DNA of 60,000 bases. Source: Membranipora membranacea. Lineage: Eukaryota > Bryozoa > Gymnolaemata > Cheilostomatida > Membraniporidae. This document shows positions 1 through 12,600 of this stretch, one piece after another (positions within the stretch are counted from its first letter, which is position 1; every line of letters starts with the position of its first letter). Location of the stretch: positions 30,480,283 through 30,540,282 of the forward strand of contig OU612066.1 in assembly GCA_914767715.1 (NCBI GenBank), in the 5' to 3' direction. The notes beneath the pieces are model-generated. The model did not search any database. It saw nothing but the letters and a program-made list of their open reading frames with translations, and was not told the DNA's origin. Position numbers and translations under genes: made by a program.

Positions 1-653
1 GTGTCAAAATTATTTTTCTTAATCGTTATTATTGGCTATGCGGATTATATAATACATAATGTATATTGTGTGATTCTATGATCATGGTGACAGATGAGAG
101 TGTTATTTGCCTGCATAGGGCCACTGTAGATGCCCAAAAACTTGAGATTAATAACTGGTAGCGAGATAGTCCCCACACAAGCCCTTGCCATGGTTAACAT
201 TCAGAACGGTTAAGACTGCCTGCCTATCAGTATATTTCATAGCACATTCACGTTACTAGTTAATAAATGATTACATTATCTTTCTAGATCCACCCTACCA
301 TAAAGGTCCAAACAGACCATTGTTTGATTTTAAATTGATTTTGATGCACTGTTCATACTGTGTTCATTTGGTTATTTAATCAAGCTGTTAGATTTAGTCT
401 TTCAGTGTGCAAACTTCCTATTATGTGACCAAGATACCTTTAGGACAGTTATCAATGATAAATCCAAAAGAAATAATATGCATGCATATTGATAAGATAG
501 CCAGTATCCTAAATGAACATGTGACCTTAATCGGTAGTTCTCATTGAACTTCATATGAAGAGGAGATTTAAATCCGTGGTGGTCCTACATATGGATGCAA
601 CAATGCTATTTTTTTTGTCTTTTTATAAACCTACATTTATTCTCATCGTATAG
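1..653. other. Upstream region of the IQCH-like gene, no gene seen
   Basis: I see no supported coding exon here. The stretch just before 654 (TTCTCATCGTATAG) could be a splice acceptor for the exon holding the first ATG, so a 5' UTR exon or further N-terminal exon may lie here or outside the window. Confidence 0.4.
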
Positions 654-656
654 AAA

Positions 657-3600
657 ATGGCCAACCAGAGACTTTTTACTGGTACAACTGTCGACCCACT
701 GATGTCACTTCCTGCAGCCAACAGGAAAGACCCACAGCTAGCTCCGCCCCCTATAACTGGAGATGAGGCTAGACATGGTATACTAAGCTTACTAGAGAGA
801 GGTCTGATACCACCAGGAGCAGAGCTAACACTCGAACCTCCGCCAGTCAAACATAAACTAGCTCAAATCTACACCGCAGAGGACCGGAAACAGGACAAAC
901 CAGTCATTGCAGGTATGTGGTGGTGATCAGACATCAGTATACGCTGCTTAGATTGACCAAGGAGTACTCCTTGGATTGACCTTTTAGTCATCTACAAGCC
1001 AATGAGAACAAGATAAGAGTTATAGTGTGAACAGCGTTAAGATTGGTGGTTAATGCCAAAAAGAAAAGAATGTTTACTCAATCTTAGCTACAAGCATATA
1101 TATTAATCTCGTTTTCAACTTGCAGAATTAATAGATATATTTCAAAATCTCGTAGATGTTGTCTCCCAATGATAACAATAGCCATCACATAATATGTTTA
1201 CCAGGGAGTTCCGGTCTAATGTCCTGAACTTCCTGGTTTTACGATGCTGGTCACTCAAGTTATTTGGAGTTACGCCCTCATGGCAATAGAAAAGACAATC
1301 TCCCATAATGGATTATAATATAGAAAGTATAGAAAGTAAGGCAATGAGGCACTATGTGGGCAGTAGCATCTGAGATGCCAAAAAATAAGTTGCCTCTGTA
1401 GCCACTTATTGTAATTCATAGTCTTATACATTATTAATATATCATAGTTTTTGGCTATTTTCAGATTTGACCTCACACAACCTAGTTGGTGTCAGGCTAG
1501 ACGCATCAGTCAAAGATGAGAGCTCTAGACACCACAAATCTCTGCCAGATTCTGAGGTTATGTCACTGAACACACCAGGTAGGGGAGGTCCAGTAAATCA
1601 ATCAACTCTATGCAACAGTGAAGAATAATCCATTATGTATATGATCATTGCAGCGGTCTTTCCAGGATCATGTATTGAAATCTAGCTACACAGGCTTTAT
1701 ATATTTGCAAATGACTTCATGGGGACACTTGGTGCATTGAGCAGATGAGATTTGTGTAGGCAAGAGAATCTGGTGTCTAGAGCAAAGGTGGTCATGACTT
1801 AATTCACCAGTGTCCGAGAGTTTGCTTCACCCTGCCTACCAAATGCCTAAAACCCATCGATATGGAAGCTTAGATTTCATTGGCCGATGTGTCGGCTCTG
1901 ATCTGATTGGCTGATTGGCTTTCCTACCCAACAGCCAATCATATCAGAGCCAACACATTAGCTAGGATTTCATGTACCCTACTGACCTCCAACCTTTTTC
2001 ACTAGTCTTAATTATTCACGTATTTCAGGCCCGTGAATTTGAGAGGATAACTCCTTTATTAAAGTTTGCATTTAGCTAGTTTTAAGTATTGGCGGTTTCC
2101 GACAATGCTAACCGCGAATTATTAAACCACTTGAAAACATAAGGTCAGTAGGGTATGTTAAACTCGTATCTTAGATCAGTTTGACCATGTTAAACTATAT
2201 CCTCATATTTCGTATATTTTATGATTTTTTATAACACTGCTCTTTATATATCGATTCAGTTGCAAGCAGAAGGAGGGATAATCTCTCCTCCAAACAGAAG
2301 AGTATTCACATGCCCAAAACTACTGTACCTCAGAAAACCCTGCAACTTCAACTCCATCCAGTAGTGAGTATTTGGCAGTTGTCTTCCCCCCTTGCTCAGG
2401 TTGTCATATCTGATGTTTCTATACTCCGCAAAATTTCTTACTCAAGTCTGCGTCGAACACTACGATAACTTTGATTGGGAACTTTTCACAGGCTTCCTGT
2501 GGTGTAAAATAGTTATGTACTGCTACTACATAGACTGTAAAATCGGGAATATGTTGTTCTCAAAACTATGTCAATATTTCAACGTGCACACATATTTTTA
2601 CTTTTTACAGAGTTTATGGTATAATGATAGTGAAAGTTTATTGATGATATTTGGTATTGTGATAGTATGTTGGTTGCTCTTATACCAATGTTCAGCTGTA
2701 CAAAACTGTCGTTCACATCACATGCATAGAGTCGGGAGTAAGAATAGAGGCAGAACGATCAGTGTTTGCATCCATTCTTATTTAACTCTATGTACTGGAT
2801 GTGTGAATCAACCAATCAGTCTAAAGGAAGAGTCAGCCTGACCAAAAATTTGATAATTTATAATTCAGCCATAAACATAGAAACACTATGAGTGTTTATT
2901 TACATGTCTATGGTATGGACTGGCTGGGTAGTAAATTTTAATATAGGCAGATGCAAATGACATCGTTTTGGTTTGATTCTTCCTGCTGAATTGTAGCTGT
3001 TAAGGCAGTCTTTTTAAACAACTCAGAAGTAAGAATCAAAGCGAAATGATGTCATTTACATCTCTCCGTATTAAAATTGATTGTGGTTTAGTCAACCAGT
3101 CCATGGACATTTAAAAACTCATAGTGTTTCTATGTTTATGGCTGAGTTATAATATTGAATTTTCGGTCAAGCTGATTCTCCATTTAGACTGATTGGTCAT
3201 ACCTAACCAGCATGAGCTTGTGATTCAATGTATGTGTAAATAACACCTAAGATGTATGTTATTGTGTTAATGAGAATAAGGACGAAGCTGCTAGCGCTAG
3301 CTTGAGTGAAGTGCCCAACCTACCCCCCATAGAGTCCCTTAGACCTTCCAGTGTTAAACTGGTAGAGTTTTTCAACAAGGTAACGATCGTTTAGTTTACC
3401 GCAACGAGTGTTTCTACGATGCATTTCTCAAATGCTCTTTAGATTTTAATCTTGGAACACCTCACCATTCTTTTATTACTGTTCTCACTGCAAATGCTCT
3501 CCTTTAAGTTACAAATTTTTCAATATTTCATAAAAATATTATTAATGCACAACGTTTTATATTAAAGTTGATTGATTTCAGGATTTCTTCTTCCCTCTCA

Positions 3601-6600
3601 TCACAAAATAAGCATTGTAGATAGTTACTCTTTCATACTGCCCACCATTAATCTTTTTTGTTTGCTCTCCCAATTGCACTATACACAAACTTTGTTCATG
3701 TGCGACCAATTAATTCAGATTGGTTATCTTTGCACGACAGCGTTTGGATTCATCCAAATATGCATGTGCCTTCGGTGTGAAAGGTCACCACACCCACACT
3801 TGGAAAAAGTTAGCGGAATTTAAATATATCAATCGGACCAGTTTGTGGCACTGTCGTTACGGTGCAGAGTGACTCGTATCACAGAGTCACTCTGCCAGCA
3901 GTGTACTATAGACGCATCATGATGAGTAATTTGGCTGTGTAATTTACAGGGACATACCTCCACAACTTTATCCAAAAATCATTGGTACACCGGGTCAGCG
4001 CCGAATCTAAGGTCAAAATTATCACGAGTTGACAAATCCTTTCGCGCCAAACAGTTGATTACGCGCATGATGGAATCCCATCCAGTCTCTTTGCATATCG
4101 ATGGGGAGTTGGCTTATATTGTTCCCTCTGCGATCGAGCCTACTGAGCACAAATCTATACAGACCGATTCTCATCTCATAAAACCATTTCTATCTACGCC
4201 GCACATATTCCTCAGTCTTGATGAAGTACCTTTGTGTTATGTAAGTGAGTGCTGCCGCCGCCGCTCTCTTCACAATCAATGCTGCCAATACTTATATTTT
4301 GATATAGTCAGCGTAAGCCTATGCCATATATTATCTATTATAAGGGATATGACGATATCCTTCTCTTAAAAAAACTCTTGGGTTCCTACCGATGATGATG
4401 GGCGCAACAGCTGTACCCTGTCCAAATCATCTTTGGAACTCAAGCAACGCGAGGTGGTTTTGAGGATCTGTTCCGAATTTGGGACAAGGATAAAACTTCC
4501 ACTCTTTTACCCTCTGGACAAACATGTGATTTCACCTAGAATCTTCACAATCTCTTAACACATGTCCCTGACCGCTCTCTATATGATTTCTGCTTCTCTC
4601 TCATATTTCTAGTCTCTCCTATTTACCCCCAACGGTCTGCGACCAAAAAAGGTAACACGACTGAATGTTCCCTGGATTTGTTGTTTTAGTGACATTTCTA
4701 TAATGCATTATGTTCAGTTCAGTGTTCAGAGAATTGTAAATACCACACTGTGATTGCTACGAGCCCAATGATTATGTCTGAGACTCAGTCATCATGCATT
4801 ACACAACACATCGGGTCAACGGCTGTAATGATATATGTGATAAATTCGAGGTTACTAAATAATCTTAGGTGCTCAGATGGTAGCATAAATGGCCAGGCGT
4901 GTCAGAAATAATGGTTGTGATACCCTTGTTTTTTTGAGTTGTCTGCTCATAGAGAAGATACCATTCTTACTTGACTTTCCTCCAGTCTTACCTTTCAAAC
5001 AGTCGGGAGATCCTTTTTGACATCATATTTCCGTTCACTCGCTGATGTGACAGCGTTCAGTAGTAACGTCTAGTGAAGATTTGCCCATATTTGTGATATG
5101 TATTTACCTAGTGCTGTGTATGTATTCATGCTATCGCTGCTCACCGCTCAGATATGGGTTCGTCTCTTCATTGCATTGATCAACTTTCTCTCTGAATATA
5201 GGATATTCTTGACTATCCTTATCCACATCTGATAAATCGGCTTGGTGTAATACCTCAGATCTGCAATCCGGTTGAAGATAGCAAAATTGATTATATTCTG
5301 CTGTTTTTGACATTGATGCACACCTAATAGAAACTGCCTTACATATGCATTTTACACAATGTAATTTGTTGTTTATTTTTGACAGCCTCCCCCAGCCACA
5401 CCTAACATTATGTCTGATCAGAAGAATGTCCGACACCGATTCCCCATACAGCACGGTAAAGTAAAGCAGCACACTAACGAGTACATGGCCTTCAGGCAGC
5501 ATTACTGTCTCTCATGGGGACCGATCGTCACAATCACGGAGAAACTGGAGAAGGTGATAAGATGTATACTCTACCTGCTGTAGGGCCACTGTCACACATT
5601 TTGTGCTGTGTATTGTGGGTTGATAATTTTTTGTGTATGGGAAGAAAAGATGAAATTATATTTGCCCATTTCCTCAAATTTCTCGTCATGCAAGAAAGTT
5701 CTAATTTAAATCCCCTCATTTTCCAAATTTGGAAATTGCAAATATCGGATTGCCTTTTATTGGAGTAAGAATATTGTAGTCATTTATTGTGATAGCATAT
5801 CTAAATCAGTACCAAGTACAAACTGGTCTAACTTATTGAATATGAAAAATGTACCCAATTTTAAGGGATAATTTTTATTCTGTTCAGGTTAGCCTAATCA
5901 TTTGAGTTAGAAGCAAGTCCTCACATTTATGTTTGTTTCTGTAGGTTTTATTAGATTATGCAGTGCCTATAGCTTTTGTAAACGGAGACAAGCTAGCAGA
6001 CCTGGCCCTGGAGTTTGAATTGGAGCAGCAGCCGACAATAGATGATCTCCTCTCGGTTCTTGTCAACAGAGATGATGTAGAGAGCATCATCATGACCCCA
6101 GTAAGAAGATGTTATCATAAAACATGCGAAGTGAAAAATGTATATTGATTGCATACCATATAATATCCTATGGATATCCATCAAATGAATTAACAGTACT
6201 CAGTAGCCAATATCAAAATGTGGAAAAAAATCTCATATCAAATTTCTTTTATAATGTGAAGGCTGTAAGAAGCTTAATAGCTTGGCAAGGTAACAAGACA
6301 TGTAAAATTTATATCTAGTGGATATAGACAGGCAAGCTCTCTTGGCCTTACAAAGTTTAGCAAACACTCCTGTATATTCCCCCATAAAAAGTATCATGAA
6401 CAAGATTAAAAGAAAGTTGATGGGAAAGTTTTTAGCTTTTCCAAGTGAATTAGCTGTGTATGTTCTGCTAACTTGTATATGCTGTATACAGTAGCATATT
6501 ATCAGCTCTGTGTAATATGTTGTATATGTCTGCCTTGTATTAAAAGGGTCAGCGATTCAGGGGACAGGACGGCCAGAGATGTGCTGCTACAAAGATCCAA

Positions 6601-9600
6601 TCACAATACAGAATGTACAAACAGAGGAAGGCTTACCTGGAATATCGACACAGGAAGTGGGCAGCAGGAGTCATCGCTCTTACCTGGGTGATGAACGTCA
6701 AAATGGCCACCATGAAGAGACAGCTCAAGGTCACTAGGGCTAGAGAGCTTGTTAACTTTAAAGAGAGAGCAAAGGTTGGTGATAATCATCTAATGCCGAA
6801 GCTTTGCTTACAAATAATTAAGTCAAAGTCTTCTGTCACCAACTTCAGTTTAGGTCTACTGTTGAGATTTTGTCATGATGGATTCTACATGATTTTTCAT
6901 TACTATAGATAACTATCCCAATTCTTCAAGAATTTTAATTCATAATGTTTTGGTTGTTGCTTCAAGTTTCATGATGAAAATGAAATGCATGGAAATATTT
7001 GGCTTTTTTGATGAAGTGAAAAAGAGAAGTGCCCCTCTCCATCCGTCAATCAAATGAAAGCACTATCTAGAGTTAACTTCAATTACATGAAATCTTTATT
7101 TTCAGGAGCTGGCTGTTTCGTGGCACAGGATAAAGAGAAGCCGTAGAGTTATTATACATATGCCATCTCTGGGTTATAATCAAAGGGTTCGAGATACTCT
7201 CAATGATTTCGGAACTATCCAGAACGCTCAGATGGCCCGCCTCTGTGATATCAAAGGTACTTTCATATTATAAACACATATGTTTTGCATTATGAAGTAA
7301 ATGTATATCCATATATATATCACAAGTAGCCCTATTTGGTAGGGTAACAGCAGATGTTTGGACTGATTACCCTGAAAGTCTAGATTTGACACTATACCCA
7401 CCTCACTATTGCACCAAAGAGTTAAGTGAAATGTTATTTGCTTAGTCTGCTGTCATGAGGTCTAGCTTTCAACGGATTGTAAACAATTGTATTTAGTTCA
7501 AAGTTGTATGTATACATCATAGATGGTTTTTATAGATGGTTGGGCCAGCTCATCCTTAAATACGCTCCTCATCCTACAACCACTTGGGTTTGCCTTCAGG
7601 GTTTCCTCAGGGTTCAAAGAGACTTCATTGATTGAAGGATGTACATCAAATGTATTACCTTTTCTCCATCTCATGCTGTTTCTCCTATTTTATGAATGTA
7701 CTATACTCAATAACCCAACACATCCATAGACTAAATAATGTTAATGATATTAATAATTTAATTCAATAATTTGATATTATTAATATAAATAATGATAAGT
7801 CTATTAACACATCTATTTTCATTCACAGACCCGAATGTCGAGGTAATCTACGTCTCTCCCGTACCAGTCAACGATGAATGTATGCAGTATTATTCTAAAC
7901 TTCTCTCCCTGAAACAGGCAGTCGATTCAGGGAACGTAGAAGACCAGACTGAACTCTCAGAGAAATACAAAATAGTGGTCCCTGAGGCTATAAAAAGTTT
8001 TCCTGTAAGTTAACTATTTCGTAAATGGAATAATATGTCTATTGAGATGTTGTTTGTGTAACTGTGATTTGGACTGTTCGTGCGCCGCACACAGAGGGAG
8101 CTTTCTTCATAGCGCTTTGAATTATTGCCTAGTAGTTGTGCCCTCATGTCTGCATGGATACGATCAACATTTCTATGATTAGAAAAGATTTACAAGATCA
8201 TTATAGCACTAATGGGCCTCAATTTAATAGGTGTGATAAATTTCCCTGAAATGTATTTGTCATGTCTTAACTAAAATTTAACTCATTATAATAAACATAT
8301 TATCCCTGGTGCATACTGCCGACCGCTGACTTGTATAGTCGCACACCACACTGACATCGAGACTACACTATTAACATGTGTATCTCTGATCGTTAGAGTC
8401 AATTCGGTAAGAGTACCTAACAAGTACCCGCCCCTAATTACTGTAATTTACTGCGGGTCGTTACACCAACTTTCATGTGATGGTACTAATGCAAAGAGGA
8501 TTAATTCACTCTCTATCGATCAGAGATATACATGCAATAGTATATCACGTGATCAGCGTGGTCGCACACAGGTAGTCATAATTTCAAAATGGCCGACCGA
8601 CCCAGCGTTTGATATTTGTTTGTATTACAGACTCACCGGATGTGTCTATCCACCCATCTGAAGTACAGTCCGAAAGCGTTGAAGCGTATCCGAGCTCTGA
8701 TACACGGTCGAGAGGCTTACATTGTATCAGGGATGCCTCATGTAGACGATTTATCTGTAGCTGAGTTTCTCAATGTACCCATACTCGGCCCTGAACCTGA
8801 TATAGCCCATCTCTATTCTACTAAGTCTGGATCTAAACGTATATTCCTCAGGTAAGACTTAATCTAGTGTATGAAGAATTGTTTTCGCTTATCCAAACTC
8901 ATCTTCAAAAGTTGAGTTCTTTTATAAATTATACAAGATTACACACATACAAAAACACCTCACAGAATTTCATAGTCGTCACAAAATTTTTGAAATATTT
9001 GATTTCAGAAGTCTCATTTTCTTGTACTTTGAAATACTAAATTAGGCTCTCCTTCCATTACATGTGCGCCATTAAGACGTTCTCATGTTATAAATTTGAA
9101 AAAATCTTTAAAACATGTTTTGTAGTCCAGTAGATTGTAAATTCAAATGGCATCAGAAGTTAATCTGTATTGACATTGGCATTTTAGTCAACTTTATTTA
9201 GTCTCTGTCCAAATCAACAAAAAATTATAAACTTTCTTGGCGATTATATTGTAGTGCTAACGCTAAGATACCACCTGGAGAGTTTGATATATATACCTTC
9301 CCACAACTACATGACTCGCTGGCACAGCTTATCACAGATAACCTGGATGTGAGGACGTGGCTATTCAAAATGGATCATGAGTTTGATGGTGAGAAATTAA
9401 CTCTGCTTTTTGTCTCTATTCATTGTTCATGTTTAATCCCATTTGAGACAATGAGTTATAGTAAGATTACTCTTCTATACATTCACAAATTAAAGGATAA
9501 CGATTATGTATGCAGTATTAGAGCAAGTTTGGTCCATGAGCCTGCATTTTGAGATGCTCCCTATTCACTGGTCACGCCTCACTGCGACGTGACTAGTTGA

Positions 9601-12600
9601 AGGGAGCAATCGGGATGCAGGCAATCCTTCATTACCCTAACAATGATGCATGTCTAAGCAGCTGTTATTTCAGGACGCATCTTGCTTTGCTAAACTAAAG
9701 CCTGTCAGGTTTTCATAGAAACTTTCTTGAGGGGTCAACAGACAATAGTATCAAGGAGTCTTTGATCTGAGTATTGTTTAGTATGGACTGTAAGATTTTT
9801 TTTATCCCATTTGTTAGGCAGAGGAACAGCCTACTGTCACATAGCGGACCATTTGCGCTGTTACATGTGGGCGAGAAAAGAGTGTGAGAGATATGGTGAT
9901 AAGTGGAGTAAAAAATGGGCTCAGGAACCAGTCTTCAATAAAATACACAGTGAACTACCCACAATACTAGAGAATCATTGTATACCCCTGAACAAAGGAG
10001 CGTATACATCCTGGCAGCACTTCCTAAATGCATTCCTATCAAGAGGTATATATTTATACAATGTATAGATAGGGCCCCCTACATGACAAAATATCTATGC
10101 CCCTATCATGAGGTACTGTGAATTCCAAGTGCAGACTCCTACAACCCAAGTAACATGTAGTCAGTCAGTATTGATTTTTATATTTTCTATATTTATTTTT
10201 GCTTTTACCTTATTCAAGGGGGATTTCTTTTTAGCAGTTTTATGCACACAGTAAAACGATATTATTTCATGTAAACATCCCTGGAGATAAGGTTTTGAAA
10301 TTAAACAAACAAACTACTAGCTACGCCCCAGTTTGAAATCAATGTCCTTGGAAAAACAAATAGAGAGTGAAAGAGCGAATTGTTCTCCGTTATAGATCTA
10401 CAAAACAGAACTGTAGCAATAGAAAGATTTATGCTCAATAACTTACTTCTTATAATTGTTGATGACAAAGGTAACGCCATACTTACTTCATTGACAGGTG
10501 GTGTTGTGGAGGCGACTCCCCCTAGTGACTCAGTTACATGTCTAACGGTAGATATGTGTGTAGAACCTGACGGTAAGATCGATATCTTATCATCCGCTGA
10601 CCAGATTCATGCTGACAGTCCCTTCAAGTAAGTTATGTGATATTTAAAAAAATATCCCATGATGAGTTTCCATTGATATCAGGCGTAGACTTAGTAATGG
10701 TAATAATATTCAATATGAGGCCTTTGGATAAGTGCTACAATGTAAAAGTTTGACTTGAACATCCTGCTGGGTAACGCACGCTTAACATTGCTCAGTGATT
10801 GCTGATAACTGGATAATTTAATACAAATATTCCTGATGTACATGTTCCACAATTCTGGTTGAACCTTCGTTTCATAATACAAGAGCTCACAAATACAAAG
10901 CTATTGTAATATTTTGCTCACTACTTGAGTTTTGTATAGCTGTATGTATTCAGGTTTTCTCGACCCCACAAAGCTCATGTCATCATACCTGCAATTGGCA
11001 TAACATTTATCCTTCTTTGCTCAGATGTTGGGGACTTTCCACACCTCAGTGCTCAATCGATCCAGCAGATCTCAATAAGACATGTCGACAGGTCGGAGAG
11101 GCCTGTAAGGCTAGAGGCATTGTGGGATACTTTGCCATAGATTTTGTCACCTACATCGACTCGAAAAATGTAAGTTGAATCCATTCACCGACAGAGTGTT
11201 GTACTTGTCAGAAGCTAGCTAGCTAGCTCCCAGGAGTGAAAATGACAAAATAGAAATGCATTTATTAAGTTATCCGTAAATATATTATAATAATATTTTA
11301 CAACATAACTTTAAAAAGTTGATGGAGAAGATTGCAGGAAATTAAGATTCATGATGCCATATCAAATTATATTTTTATTGTCTTATCCATAGGGGGAGCA
11401 GGAGTACTGGGCAGTTGATCTAAACCTACACTACAATGACAGTACAGCTATGAATTCTCTGGTAGATTTCATGACTAACGGCACATTTCACTCCAATGAG
11501 CACGTGTACACAACACCACCGATGGCTGTGGAGAAAAAGAGGCAGCGAAGACGTCGGCATCAACAATCTGAAAATGAGGTAAAAATCATGTCAATAAAGA
11601 GAAATGATTTTAAAACTTCTGTCCGTTATGGAGGTTTGATTCCCTGGTGTTTTCCAGTTCACCAACAGAAAACAAGATTGTGGGACGAATTGTGTAACTA
11701 TCAATTTGCTGCCCTTATCATAGTATTTTACTAACATTGTTTTCATTTATATATGTATATATATATATTCATTATATATATATATATATATATAAAATAT
11801 GATATTTATTTGTTTGTGGTTGCGACTTTCAATAACAACTTCCTTCCTTCACATTAGCTGTAGGTTAGTCAGACCGATCAGTTTGGGGGCAACACAAGAA
11901 GAGCAAGAATAACTTATTACATTTGTAATTCCATAATACAATAACACATGAATTATTGTTCTTAAATACTTATTTTTGACAATAACGCTCTTAAATATTT
12001 ATTTCTCAAAGCGCTTTTTTAATCTAAAAAACGATCTTGCAGTTGTGAGTATATGTTTACACCTTTATTCATATATCTATGTTGATCTGAGGAGCCAATC
12101 AGGCGAATGTGATTGTTAGCCATTCCATTTGTTACTCTTCCTCTCAAGTATACTTCATTTTTGATTGCCGAGGTTACGCAGATGTCAACTGTTGAGGTTT
12201 ACATACCGAATTGAATGTCTTGTTATTCTTATACTCTCATTTCACATGATGGAGCCTGGCTTTTTTGTAAATTGACTCTGCTGGTTTTTGCTAACTTATT
12301 CTGAAGGACCTTCAAGGTTGTTGTCTTGTCATGCCGGCTTTACTGGCACTTCCGGGAGAAAAACTAATTCAATTCTGAAAGATCTCAGTATTTTGTCGTC
12401 CTATTGGAGAAGCCCATGAACCAACCTCGTAATCACCATGATTTTTCAAGCCAGAAATTTCAATCTTATTTCCAATTTAATTTAATTCAATTTCATTTTT
12501 CAGAGCCATATATACAAGACTCTGATATGGGTTGATATTATTTTGTAGTTGCCTCCCACGTTGGATCGCTATGCTGTTTACAGTACCAAACTGATGCACT

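Noticed and set aside
2392-2841. 149-codon open frame on the plus strand
   Set aside because: Low-complexity composition, overlaps the end of a fold-back element, lies in an intron of a well-supported gene and has no recognizable domain.
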